64,000 nt of DNA from an uncultured Lentibacter sp. (GTDB lineage: Bacteria; Pseudomonadota; Alphaproteobacteria; Rhodobacterales; Rhodobacteraceae): positions 124,001 through 188,000 of the forward strand of contig CANMGT010000006.1 of assembly GCA_947497495.1 (NCBI GenBank), written 5' to 3'. Position numbers and translations under genes: made by a program. Shown piece by piece: positions 27,557-35,977 of the stretch. The notes beneath the pieces are model-generated. The model searched no databases, had not been told where the DNA came from, and saw only the letters and a program-made list of their open reading frames with translations. Position 1 is the first letter of the stretch. Each line of letters begins with the position of its first letter.

Positions 27557-28459
27557 TCAGCCTTTGAGACCCAGAGTATGTTCGCGAAGCCAAGCCATGA
27601 AGCCGCGCGGGTCTTTGGTGAGGCTTTCCATCTGCTCGTCCGTCAGAGCTTCGCCCACAACCGGCTTTTGCGGCTTGTGGCAAGCGTGTACGACTTCATG
27701 CAGCAACAGCCCCTGACGCAGTGTCGAAGATATGCGGTTGGCAATCTGATACATCCGCGAGTTTGACCCCGGGAAGTAGATCGGAACCACTTTGGCGCCC
27801 GAGCGGCGGATCATTTGCGCTGTGAAGACATTCCACTCACGTTCAATGACTGGCCCGAATGCCGTGTCCGAACTGGCAACCACCCCAGATGGAAAAAGAG
27901 CGACAAGCCCGCCCTCCTTGAGGTGTGCCATCGCTTTGGCGCGCATCTCGACAAACTTCTTCTGCGCATCATCTTCGTAAGGAAAGGGCACAGGGATCAT
28001 ATATTCTGTTGCCGCCTCGTCGATCCCCGTCAGCAGGGCGCGCGTGAGAATGCGGTAATCGTTGCGCACGCGTCCGATCAGATCAGCGAAAGTCATGCCG
28101 TCAACAAGCCCGTGCGGGTGATTGGCGACAACAACAACCGGCCCCTCTTTGGGGATATAGTCAAGCTGCTCTTGCGGTGTTTGCAGTTCGATCCCCATGA
28201 TCTTGAGCGCGGCGGGCCAGAAGGCCTGCCCTGTCGGCGTGCCCTGCGCTTCAAACTTTTTCACCATCCGCAAGATCTTCAACTTGCCGGTAAACCACTC
28301 AATGGTTTTGATCAGAAGTGCCTTGGCGGGGCTGTCAAACGAGTTCGCATAGGTCAGAGAGCGCCGGTCGTAATGTGTAGCGACCAGCGTTTCATTTTCC
28401 ATAGGTGCCTCAGGGGCCACAATTGGCTCGGCGGGCGTTTTATGCGTTTGATCTACCAA
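27557..28459 (-). CDS. Lysophospholipid acyltransferase family protein
   Basis: This 300-aa protein has an acyltransferase core: VVVVANHPHGLVDGM (about residues 108-122) is the NHPxGxxDG version of the catalytic block found in hemolysin-like and ornithine-lipid-type acyltransferases. GLVALFPSGVVASS follows as the block-III glycine-rich region, and KVVPIYFPGSNSRMYQIANR as block IV. No clear transmembrane anchor; it is probably membrane-peripheral. It is the last gene after HPr on the minus strand (31-nt gap), so it may be co-transcribed with the regulatory cluster. The acyl acceptor is unknown. Confidence 0.85.
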   Translation of the reverse strand: MVDQTHKTPAEPIVAPEAPMENETLVATHYDRRSLTYANSFDSPAKALLIKTIEWFTGKLKILRMVKKFEAQGTPTGQAFWPAALKIMGIELQTPQEQLDYIPKEGPVVVVANHPHGLVDGMTFADLIGRVRNDYRILTRALLTGIDEAATEYMIPVPFPYEDDAQKKFVEMRAKAMAHLKEGGLVALFPSGVVASSDTAFGPVIEREWNVFTAQMIRRSGAKVVPIYFPGSNSRMYQIANRISSTLRQGLLLHEVVHACHKPQKPVVGEALTDEQMESLTKDPRGFMAWLREHTLGLKG

Positions 28460-28490
28460 TCAGTGCCTCGGTTCCATCGCGGGCTCGCGC

Positions 28491-28769
28491 CTACATGTCT
28501 TCTCCGAACCGGTCTGCCACCAAAGCCTCAAGAGCTGAGGCAAGAGCTTCGGCATCCGGCCCTGAAGTCTCGACGTCAATAGAGCTTCCTTTTGCTGCTG
28601 CCAACATCAAAAGTCCCATAATACTGTCGCCACTGGCGCTCATGCCGTCTTTCGTGACTTCTGCACGCGCATCAAACCCCTCGACCACTTCAACAAGCTT
28701 GGCAGAAGCCCGCGCGTGCAGACCCTTCTCGTTGATGACCTTGAGTGATTTTTGATATGTCTCTGACAT
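28491..28769 (-). CDS. Phosphocarrier protein HPr
   Basis: HPr (92 aa, normal length) carries phosphate from enzyme I. The active His is in NEKGLHARASAK (His18 here). The regulatory Ser is present in GDSIMGLLMLAA (Ser49), so it can be a substrate of the HPr kinase encoded three genes upstream. In alphaproteobacteria lacking sugar permeases HPr works as a regulator. Gene order on this strand is chvI, chvG, hprK, rapZ, EIIA, HPr. A 21-nt gap separates it from EIIA. Confidence 0.96.
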   Translation of the reverse strand: MSETYQKSLKVINEKGLHARASAKLVEVVEGFDARAEVTKDGMSASGDSIMGLLMLAAAKGSSIDVETSGPDAEALASALEALVADRFGEDM

Positions 28770-28790
28770 CTCTGCGCCCCAATGCTCTCG

Positions 28791-29180
28791 TTAAGTATTT
28801 ACGTTCTGGCTGTCGATATACTTGCGGCCTGCGTCAAGCGCCAGCCGCACAGCATCGGGCACATCCATGTGACGTGACTTCGCCAGTTTGATCAGCATCG
28901 GCAAGTTGGCTCCGTAGAGAATGCGCCGGTTGTCGACTTTGCAGGCCATCAGCGACAGGTTGGAAGGCGAGCCTCCGAACATGTCTGTCACCACGACAAC
29001 GCCGCCGCCTTGATCAACGTCATTCGCGGCGGTGCAAATCTCGTTCTCTTTGGCGCTGCGGTCGCAATCTGCTTCAATCATCACGGCGCGCACACCTTGC
29101 TGACGGCCCACAACATGCTCAACCGCCGCAAGATACTCCTGCGCCAGCCCCCCATGTGCAACAATCACGATTCCGATCAA
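28791..29180 (-). CDS. PTS system EIIA component, mannose/fructose type
   Basis: This 129-aa stand-alone EIIA of the mannose family has phospho-acceptor His9 in IVIVAHGGLAQEY. The VVVVTDMFGGSPSNLSL segment and LYGANLPMLIKL are typical of the fold. No EIIB, EIIC or EIID gene is adjacent, so it cannot form a sugar transporter here. With HPr and HprK it resembles the regulatory PTS of alphaproteobacteria, in which EIIA is a phosphorylation-state sensor. Its ATG lies 3 nt from the rapZ stop, so the two are closely packed. Confidence 0.94.
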   Translation of the reverse strand: MIGIVIVAHGGLAQEYLAAVEHVVGRQQGVRAVMIEADCDRSAKENEICTAANDVDQGGGVVVVTDMFGGSPSNLSLMACKVDNRRILYGANLPMLIKLAKSRHMDVPDAVRLALDAGRKYIDSQNVNT

Positions 29181-29183
29181 GGC

Positions 29184-30101
29184 CTATCCTTTAGCATGAT
29201 GCGTTTCGCTTAAAACCTCTTCAGGTGGTTTCCCAGAAGCAGGCCTCTCCAATTCGCGGTGTCTTATTGACACCTGCCAGCCCTCTTTCGCAAGGGCTTT
29301 TGCAACCATTTCCGCAAGTGTGACCGAGCGGTGCCGCCCACCTGTACACCCAAAGGCGAGTGCGAAATGCGCCTTACCCTCTTTGCGGTAGGCAGGCAGC
29401 AGATCCAGCGTCAGCCCGCAAACTCTCTCAAAGAAGCTGTCAAACCGCGCATCGCCTTGCACGTAGCTTTGCACCGCCGCATCAAGCCCCGTGAGGCCAC
29501 GCAGCTCCGGCTCCCAATGCGGGTTTTGCAAAAACCGGCAATCAAGCACCATGTCAACGCCGCGCGGCAACCCCCGCTTGTAAGAGAATGATTGTACAGA
29601 AAAGGCCATCTGCGGCGCGTCAGCCTCGCCAAACCAGCGCGCCAGCTCTTCGCGCAGCTCATGTGGGCTTAACTCGGAGGTGTCTATCAAGACGTCAGCC
29701 CGCGTGCGCACAGCGGCCAGCAAGTCAAACTCTCGCTTCACCCCGATAAGCGGGCTCTCATGCGGAGACAAAGGGTGCCGACGGCGCGTTTCCGAAAACC
29801 GCCTGATCAGCACGTCTTCCTTGCTATCCAGATAGAGCAATTCTGCCTGCACATCATAAAGCCGCGCGCTGTTTTCGATCGCATCAAGCAAGGCCCCTGC
29901 CGAGAAGTCGCGGTTACGTGTGTCAAGACCAAGCGCCAGAGGCCGTGTCAAAGGCGGCCCGCTCAGCAACCTCTCGACAAGGCTCAGCGGCAGATTGTCG
30001 ATTGCTTCATAGCCGAGGTCTTCTAGCACCGCGATCGCGGTGCTGCGCCCTGCCCCTGACGGCCCCGTGACAAAGACCAGCCGTTCATTTGCGTTACTCA
30101 T
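29184..30101 (-). CDS. rapZ: RapZ-family nucleotide-binding protein (YvcJ/RNase adapter)
   Basis: This 305-aa RapZ homologue has an N-terminal P-loop-like segment [10 protein letters not shown] (residues 13-22), in which the usual Walker A Lys is Arg. [14 protein letters not shown] follows. The C-terminal half has the conserved [35 protein letters not shown] and the [19 protein letters not shown] block ([15 protein letters not shown]). In E. coli RapZ senses glucosamine-6-phosphate and adapts RNase E to sRNA GlmZ. Rhodobacterales lack an obvious GlmZ, so the role here is open. It lies between hprK (28-nt gap) and EIIA. Confidence 0.94.
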   Translation of the reverse strand: MSNANERLVFVTGPSGAGRSTAIAVLEDLGYEAIDNLPLSLVERLLSGPPLTRPLALGLDTRNRDFSAGALLDAIENSARLYDVQAELLYLDSKEDVLIRRFSETRRRHPLSPHESPLIGVKREFDLLAAVRTRADVLIDTSELSPHELREELARWFGEADAPQMAFSVQSFSYKRGLPRGVDMVLDCRFLQNPHWEPELRGLTGLDAAVQSYVQGDARFDSFFERVCGLTLDLLPAYRKEGKAHFALAFGCTGGRHRSVTLAEMVAKALAKEGWQVSIRHRELERPASGKPPEEVLSETHHAKG

Positions 30102-30129
30102 TGGCAGCGGCCCTTTCTTTGCTCAAAGC

Positions 30130-30546
30130 TCAGTCGCATCGTCCACCTTTCAAATATTGCACAATGGCGGCGGCAAAAGAGCCTGTTTCGGCCTTGTGAA
30201 GGCAGGCGATCTGTAGGCCGTCTATCTCGCAAAAGCGCCGCGGCGGCAGGCGCTCGCTCTCAACTTTGCCCATCTCGACGACGAGTGCAACAGGCGCAGG
30301 GCCTGCGGGGTCGGCTGCCAGCAGGCCAACAAAGCGCGCCTCGACTTTGCCTTTAAGGGTTTCGGGGCACTCTGCCCAAAGCAAGCCGTCGCGAGCATGC
30401 AGGACAACCCTGTCATCGGCGATCAGCGCCGCGCCGTAGGCCATCAGCTCAAGCGCAAGCCCAGACTTCCCCGTGCCAGAGGCGCCGCGCAACAAGACAG
30501 CTTTGTTGTTGTAGGAAACGGCAGTCGCGTGGACGGGAGCGCCCAT
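30130..30546 (-). CDS. hprK: HPr kinase/phosphorylase, short alphaproteobacterial form
   Basis: This 138-aa protein contains only the catalytic domain of HprK, which is about 310 aa in Firmicutes. The Walker A GASGTGKS is at residues 21-28 (LLRGASGTGKSGLALEL). LIADDRVVLHARDG follows with the conserved Asp pair. The short length is normal for alphaproteobacteria. The HPr encoded downstream keeps the target Ser. It sits only 5 nt after chvG, so the sensor kinase and HPr kinase are translated from one mRNA. Confidence 0.93.
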   Translation of the reverse strand: MGAPVHATAVSYNNKAVLLRGASGTGKSGLALELMAYGAALIADDRVVLHARDGLLWAECPETLKGKVEARFVGLLAADPAGPAPVALVVEMGKVESERLPPRRFCEIDGLQIACLHKAETGSFAAAIVQYLKGGRCD

Positions 30547-30551
30547 CGCAC

Positions 30552-32240
30552 CTAGACCGGAAGGCCAACCACGAAGCGCGCACCGAGCGGCTCAGAGGTC
30601 GCGTCGGCGTCAGTTGGCCGGATGTTTTCAGCCCAGATCACGCCGTCATGCGCTTCGACGATCTGTTTGGAGATCGCAAGGCCAAGGCCCGAGTTGTTGC
30701 CGAACTGCTGTTCGGGGCGCTCTGAATAGAAGCGTTTGAAGATCTTGCTCAGCGCTTCCTCGGGAATGCCGGGGCCCGTGTCTTCGATAACAACCAGCAC
30801 GCGGTTTTCGCGTTGGCGCGCCCAAACACGGATCGCATCACCGTCTTCGCAGAAAGAAATCGCATTGGTGATCAGGTTCACAAAAACCTGCGCCAAGCGC
30901 GCTTCCAAACCGCTCAGCATCACCGGTTGCTGCGGAAGATCGCTAATAAAATCGATGCCTTTTGACTTGGCATCTTCGCCAAGGAACTGGCAGAGGTTGC
31001 CGATCATGTTGAGCAGATCAAAGGTTTCCTGCTCTTCTTTGACAAGTTCGCTGTCAAGGCGTGAGGCGTTAGAGATGTCGCTGACCAAACGGTCAAGGCG
31101 GCGCACATCATGTTCGATCACATTGAGAAGTTTTTCGCGCTGATCGTCACGTTTGGCGACACGCAGCGTTCCGACGGCCGAGCGCAGGCTGGCCAGCGGG
31201 TTTTTGATCTCATGGGCAACATCGGCGGCAAATTGTTCGTTGGCGTCGATCCGGTCGTAGAGCGCCGAGACCATGCCGCGCAAAGCCCCCGAGAGGCGGC
31301 CGATCTCGTCCGGCCGCGCTGTCAGATCGGGGATGCGAATACGCCCGGGGGCGACATTGCGGCTGTCTTTGTCGTGGCCAAGACGGGCCGAGGCTGCCAA
31401 GTCGCTGAGCGGGTTTGCGATGGTTGAGGCCAGAACAAGGCTGAGACCAATCGAGATCAGCACGCCAACCAGAAACATCTGCAAAACGCGCTCACGCTCA
31501 AGGCGCACCAGATAGTCGATCTCGCCCGAAGTTGTCGCCAAGACGACAACGCCAACCACGTCAGCGCCTTGCCGGATCGGTGTCGCAACGGCAAAACCCG
31601 CGCCCGAACTGATGCCGCCAATCTGCGGCTGACCGCCCATCGCGGCAGCAACAAGGCTGCGGGCATGCTCTTCGGCGCTTGGGGGCGTCGTATTTTTGTT
31701 GTTGTCGAAAGGTGCGGCGAAGGTGTTCCAAACCCAGTTCAGCCCATCTGTCAAATAGGTGCGCTGGACGGCGTCACTCTTGCTGTTGATATCCGCAGCA
31801 AGCCCCTGCCCCGAGGTTTCCGCAACCAGCGTTTCCGCGCCGTCAAAAACGTAAACTTCCAGGCCTTCGCGTAGATCAAGCCGCTTAAGCGCCATTTTTA
31901 CGTCAACGCCGTCACCCGTGGCAAGGTTCACAGGCGCGCCCTGAGGCATCTGGGCTTCAAACACGTTCGCGATCAGTTCGACTTCTCCAACCAGGCCCTT
32001 GGCGCGTTGCAGCGCCAGCCCGTCGCGAGACGAGTTCAGGTAAAGAATGCCCGCCAGTAACAGCGACATCGCGATAAGATTGAAAGTTATGATCTTGCGG
32101 GCCAGAGGCGAGTGGCGCAACGAGAAGAACCCGCGACGCTCACGACGCGTGCGGATTTCATCATCAACGGTGCTATGCGGGGCGATAAAGTCATCGCCCA
32201 GCACCACATCTCCGTCACGTTCTAGTGCCAAAACACTCAC
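30552..32240 (-). CDS. chvG: Sensor histidine kinase ChvG
   Basis: This 562-aa membrane kinase has an N-terminal cytoplasmic segment, TM1 (about 48-66), a periplasmic sensor region of about 180 residues, TM2 (about 252-272), HAMP, then the dimerisation helix with phospho-His in FAADVAHEIKNPLASL. The ATPase domain has the N box (NLITNAISF), G1 (VIEDTGPGIPEE) and G2 (GNNSGLGLAISK). This layout is that of ChvG/ExoS, which in Rhizobiales senses acid or envelope stress, with ChvI as partner. It is 31 nt downstream of chvI, in the conserved order chvI-chvG-hprK. Confidence 0.95.
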   Translation of the reverse strand: MSVLALERDGDVVLGDDFIAPHSTVDDEIRTRRERRGFFSLRHSPLARKIITFNLIAMSLLLAGILYLNSSRDGLALQRAKGLVGEVELIANVFEAQMPQGAPVNLATGDGVDVKMALKRLDLREGLEVYVFDGAETLVAETSGQGLAADINSKSDAVQRTYLTDGLNWVWNTFAAPFDNNKNTTPPSAEEHARSLVAAAMGGQPQIGGISSGAGFAVATPIRQGADVVGVVVLATTSGEIDYLVRLERERVLQMFLVGVLISIGLSLVLASTIANPLSDLAASARLGHDKDSRNVAPGRIRIPDLTARPDEIGRLSGALRGMVSALYDRIDANEQFAADVAHEIKNPLASLRSAVGTLRVAKRDDQREKLLNVIEHDVRRLDRLVSDISNASRLDSELVKEEQETFDLLNMIGNLCQFLGEDAKSKGIDFISDLPQQPVMLSGLEARLAQVFVNLITNAISFCEDGDAIRVWARQRENRVLVVIEDTGPGIPEEALSKIFKRFYSERPEQQFGNNSGLGLAISKQIVEAHDGVIWAENIRPTDADATSEPLGARFVVGLPV

Positions 32241-32271
32241 CGTTCTCTAGCGGACAGCGCCCTTCTGGGCC

Positions 32272-32973
32272 TTATTCTTCGTTGTATCTGTAACCGATGC
32301 CATAGAGTGTCTCAATGGCAGAAAACGTTTCATCAACACTGCGCATCTTTTTACGCAGGCGTTTGATATGGCTGTCGATGGTGCGGTCATCCACATAGAC
32401 CTGATCGTCGTAGGCGACATCCATCAACTGGTCGCGGCTTTTCACAAAACCGGGGCGTTGCGCGAGAGCTTGCAGTAGCAGGAATTCGGTGACTGTCAGA
32501 GACACATCCTGACCTTTCCAAGTCACGGCGTGGCGCAACGGATCCATCTTGAGCTCGCCACGGTCCATTACTTTGGTGTCTTCGCTGTCAGCGACAACCT
32601 CGCCGGAAATGGCATCCTGGCGGCGCAGAAGGGCGCGAATGCGCTCAACCAGCAAACGCTGCGAGAACGGTTTTTTCACATAATCGTCGGCGCCCATGCG
32701 CAGGCCGAGGACTTCATCAATCTCGTCGTCTTTCGACGTGAGGAAGATGACCGGCATCGTCGTTTTCTGACGAAGTCTTTGCAGCAGATCCATACCATCC
32801 ATACGTGGCATCTTGATATCAAGCACGGCCATGTCGGGGAGTTTTTTGTTAAATGCATCCAGCGCTTGCTGGCCATCATGATAGGTTTCAACCTCGAAGC
32901 CTTCGGCTTCAAGGCACATAGCTACCGATGTCAGAATATTCCTGTCATCGTCCACAAGGGCGATTTTGGACAT
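32272..32973 (-). CDS. chvI: Response regulator ChvI
   Basis: This 233-aa OmpR-family regulator has acidic pocket Asp8-Asp9, phospho-acceptor Asp52 ([14 protein letters not shown]), Thr in [10 protein letters not shown] and Lys in DYVKKPFSQ. The winged helix DNA-binding domain covers about 135-230 ([17 protein letters not shown], then [15 protein letters not shown]). In Agrobacterium and Sinorhizobium ChvI acts on genes for acid response and envelope polysaccharide, and the locus lies beside pckA, as here. AAAGGAAC precedes ATG. It is the first gene of the minus-strand unit. Confidence 0.96.
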   Translation of the reverse strand: MSKIALVDDDRNILTSVAMCLEAEGFEVETYHDGQQALDAFNKKLPDMAVLDIKMPRMDGMDLLQRLRQKTTMPVIFLTSKDDEIDEVLGLRMGADDYVKKPFSQRLLVERIRALLRRQDAISGEVVADSEDTKVMDRGELKMDPLRHAVTWKGQDVSLTVTEFLLLQALAQRPGFVKSRDQLMDVAYDDQVYVDDRTIDSHIKRLRKKMRSVDETFSAIETLYGIGYRYNEE

Positions 32974-33328
32974 TTCAATGTTCCTTTTTCTGCTCTCAAT
33001 ATGCTGACTTATGCCAACTTTTTTCTCACCATTGCCTTTTTCCAGCGCTCAATCAAGCCCAACAACGAATCAGTTGCGCATTGGCGTCAACTTTGTGGCA
33101 AAAAGGTTTTAGAAATGGCTAAATTACCTCACTTTTCATTTCTGAGTGCATTTCATCAGGCGAGATGTCGCCTCTGGTTGCGCTAAACTGCCCTTGATTG
33201 CGCTAACTGCGTCATTCCCGTCTGTTGCGTCATAAAACCGACATGTTAAGACGCCCCCAAGCACGGCTTGCCGCTTTGGCTCGCTTGTGCGAAAGACACA
33301 GCGCAGGCACGTCAAGGAGCACATCGCA
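32974..33328. promoter_or_regulatory. chvI-pckA divergent promoter region with direct repeats
   Basis: These 355 bp hold no gene. Visible elements are: two copies of TTGCGCTAA at 33178-33186 and 33198-33206 (20-bp offset, two helical turns); two copies of TGCGTCAT at 33208-33215 and 33226-33233; and a hairpin AGGCGA-gatg-TCGCCT at 33158-33173. All lie 95-170 bp before pckA. Similar TTGCGCATTGGCGTCAA occurs at 33074. ChvI is the natural candidate to bind, but the sites are unproven. Confidence 0.5.
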
Positions 33329-34927
33329 ATGACATCAGGACGGGTAAACCCGAATTTCAAGCTCGAAGATCAAGGTATCACGGGGCTTGGCAACGTCTCC
33401 TACAACCTGATGGAGCCCGCGCTGGTCGAAGCCGCGCTCAAGCGCGACGAAGGCAAACTTGGCAATGGCGGCGCATTTCTTGTCACCACGGGCAAGTTCA
33501 CGGGCCGCTCGCCTAAAGACAAGCACGTCGTCAAGACGCCTTCGGTTGCTGACACCATCTGGTGGGACAACAACGCCGAGATGAGCCCCGAGGGCTTTGA
33601 TGCGCTCTATAAAGACATGCTGGCCCACATGAAGGGCCGCGACTACTTCGTTCAAGACCTCGTCGGCGGCGCCGATCCGGAACATGCGATCAACGTGCGC
33701 ATGGTCACTGAGCTCGCATGGCACAACCTGTTTATCCGTCACCTGCTGCGCCGCCCTGCGCGAGAAGAGCTTGACAGCTTCTTGGCCGATTTCACGGTTA
33801 TCAACTGCCCAAGTTTCCAAGCCGACCCTGCCAAGCACGACTGCCGCAGCGAGACGGTGATTGCGATGAACTTTGATCGCAAACTCATTTTGATTGGCGG
33901 CACAGAGTATGCTGGCGAGAACAAGAAATCTGTTTTCTCGCTGCTGAACTACTTGCTGCCAGAAAAGGGCATCATGCCGATGCACTGCTCGGCCAACCAC
34001 GCCGTGGGCAACCCGGTTGATAGCGCCATCTTCTTTGGCCTGTCAGGCACGGGTAAGACAACGCTTTCCGCTGACCCTTCCCGCACGCTTATCGGCGATG
34101 ACGAGCACGGCTGGTCAGGCAACGGCGTGTTCAACTTCGAAGGCGGCTGTTACGCGAAAACGATCAACCTGTCGGCAGAAGCCGAGCCCGAGATCTACGC
34201 CACGACATCAAAGTTCGGCACCGTTATCGAGAACATGGTGTATGACGAAGAAACCTTCGAGCTTGACTACGACGACAGCTCGCTGACGCAAAACATGCGC
34301 TGCGCCTACCCGCTGAACTACATCAGCAACGCGTCCGAGACCGCGACAGGCGGCCACCCGAAAAACATCATCCTGCTGACATGCGATGCTTACGGCGTTC
34401 TGCCCCCCATCGCGCGCCTCACACCTGCACAGGCGATGTATCACTTCCTCTCTGGCTTCACGTCAAAAACACCGGGCACAGAGCGCGGCGTTGTCGAGCC
34501 GGAACCAACATTCTCGACATGCTTCGGCGCGCCATTCATGCCACGCCGCCCAGAAGTCTACGGCAACCTTCTGCGCGAGAAGATCGGCCAACACGGCGCG
34601 ACATGCTGGCTGGTGAACACCGGCTGGACAGGCGGCGCCTACGGAACAGGCAAGCGCATGCCCATCAAGGCAACGCGCGGCTTGCTTACAGCGGCTTTGG
34701 AAGGCTCACTCAACGACGCGACCTTCCGCAAAGACGAAAACTTCGGCTTTGACGTGCCCGTCACTGTTAGCGACGTTGACGCAACACTGCTTGACCCCCG
34801 CAGCACATGGGCCGATGCGAGCGCCTATGACGCGCAGGCGCAAAAGCTGGTCGAGATGTTCTCGGCCAACTTCGAGCAATACTTGCCATTTATCGACGAC
34901 GACGTGAAAGCCGCCGCGATCGGCTGA
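33329..34927 (+). CDS. pckA: Phosphoenolpyruvate carboxykinase (ATP)
   Basis: PckA (532 aa) converts oxaloacetate and ATP to phosphoenolpyruvate, the first step of gluconeogenesis from C4 acids. Motifs are [13 protein letters not shown] near residue 57, the P-loop [16 protein letters not shown] with GDDEHGWS following, then [12 protein letters not shown] and the C-terminal [18 protein letters not shown] 33329 has AAGGAG 9 nt upstream. It is transcribed divergently from chvI, and the chvGI/pckA linkage is conserved in alphaproteobacteria, so acid- or envelope-responsive control is likely. It ends at a strong terminator. Confidence 0.97.
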   Translation: MTSGRVNPNFKLEDQGITGLGNVSYNLMEPALVEAALKRDEGKLGNGGAFLVTTGKFTGRSPKDKHVVKTPSVADTIWWDNNAEMSPEGFDALYKDMLAHMKGRDYFVQDLVGGADPEHAINVRMVTELAWHNLFIRHLLRRPAREELDSFLADFTVINCPSFQADPAKHDCRSETVIAMNFDRKLILIGGTEYAGENKKSVFSLLNYLLPEKGIMPMHCSANHAVGNPVDSAIFFGLSGTGKTTLSADPSRTLIGDDEHGWSGNGVFNFEGGCYAKTINLSAEAEPEIYATTSKFGTVIENMVYDEETFELDYDDSSLTQNMRCAYPLNYISNASETATGGHPKNIILLTCDAYGVLPPIARLTPAQAMYHFLSGFTSKTPGTERGVVEPEPTFSTCFGAPFMPRRPEVYGNLLREKIGQHGATCWLVNTGWTGGAYGTGKRMPIKATRGLLTAALEGSLNDATFRKDENFGFDVPVTVSDVDATLLDPRSTWADASAYDAQAQKLVEMFSANFEQYLPFIDDDVKAAAIG

Positions 34928-34956
34928 ACTCGTTAAAACTGGTTTGACTTAATGGT

Positions 34957-34983
34957 GAGCGCCCTTCGGGGCGCTCTCTTTTT
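34957..34983 (+). terminator. Terminator after pckA
   Basis: Eight-bp stem GAGCGCCC (34957-34964) / GGGCGCTC (34969-34976) with a stable TTCG tetraloop and a T-rich tail (TCTTTTT). Confidence 0.93.
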
Positions 34984-35042
34984 ATCTCGTCCTTATGCCC
35001 TTGGCAACGTCCTCGGGCTGGCGCTTGTGGCTTCTGCAGCGC

Positions 35043-35810
35043 CTACCCCATTAGCCCCTTGCGGATCAGGTTGAGGCCCGCCACGAACAAGACAATCTGC
35101 GTCAGGCGTTTGAAGTTCTTTTGATCAATCCGGTCGTGCAGGCGAAAGCCGATCTGCAGGCCGATCAGAGCAGGCACAAGCATCGCGGCCGAGAATGGCA
35201 GCGTTTTGGCGTTGAGCACGCCCGAGCCGATATGCGAAACAACAAGCAGCCCCGCGCCGAGGCCGTAGATAATACCTTGAATGCGCAGGCTTTCCTTTTT
35301 CGCCACGTCGAGCGCCGAAAGATACATCACAGTCGGCGGCCCCCAAATGCCGGACAAGCCGCCAATCGCGCCTGCCGCGCCGCCGAACAGCGCCTCATAG
35401 CGCTTTGGCGCGTGATGAAAGCTTGGCGACCAGCCCAAAAGCTGAATGCCCGTAAAGAGGCTCACGATCACGCCGATTGACAGCAGCATGATGTGCGAGG
35501 GGATGACATTGACCAGCTGTGCGAAGGTGAGAAGTGTCACCCCTCCTGTGATCAGGAAAATCCTGAAGCGCTTGACCGCGCCCCAGACCTCGCCCGCGCC
35601 ATGGCGGAAGGCTTGTTGCACGTTGGTGGCAACGGTTGGCAAGATCAGCCCTGCCAGCGCCAACTCGGGCGAAATGAAGCTGGACAGGCCGGAGATCATC
35701 ACCATTGGCATGGCGAAACCAACCATGCCTTTGACGGTACCTGCAACAAGCGTGACGGCAAAGGCAATAGCGAAGAGAGCGGGCGTAAGGCCTGAGAAAA
35801 ACATATCCAT
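35043..35810 (-). CDS. TauE/SafE family permease
   Basis: This 255-aa membrane protein has about seven to eight helices. The family signature is the repeated glycine-rich motif: VAGTVKGMVGFAMPMVMISG in the first half and GGAAGAIGGLSGIWGPPTVM in the second, as in TauE/SafE (DUF81) exporters of sulfite or sulfonates. ATG 35810 starts the normal family N-terminus; upstream in-frame codons would add an unlikely 45 residues. It is divergent from mcd with a 167-bp spacer. Substrate not assignable. Confidence 0.88.
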   Translation of the reverse strand: MDMFFSGLTPALFAIAFAVTLVAGTVKGMVGFAMPMVMISGLSSFISPELALAGLILPTVATNVQQAFRHGAGEVWGAVKRFRIFLITGGVTLLTFAQLVNVIPSHIMLLSIGVIVSLFTGIQLLGWSPSFHHAPKRYEALFGGAAGAIGGLSGIWGPPTVMYLSALDVAKKESLRIQGIIYGLGAGLLVVSHIGSGVLNAKTLPFSAAMLVPALIGLQIGFRLHDRIDQKNFKRLTQIVLFVAGLNLIRKGLMG

Positions 35811-35977
35811 AATGGAATGCGTATGCCTCTTGGCGCGGGATGTATAGAGTTTTCGCGCGCAATTATTGAACCATTTGCCGCATCGCAGCGTATCTTTGTT
35901 GCGCTGCACCTGCAAAGTAGCTAAATCAGACTCAACGCCACTCAAGGCTCAACTTCTCGGACGGATAGGATATCTCA

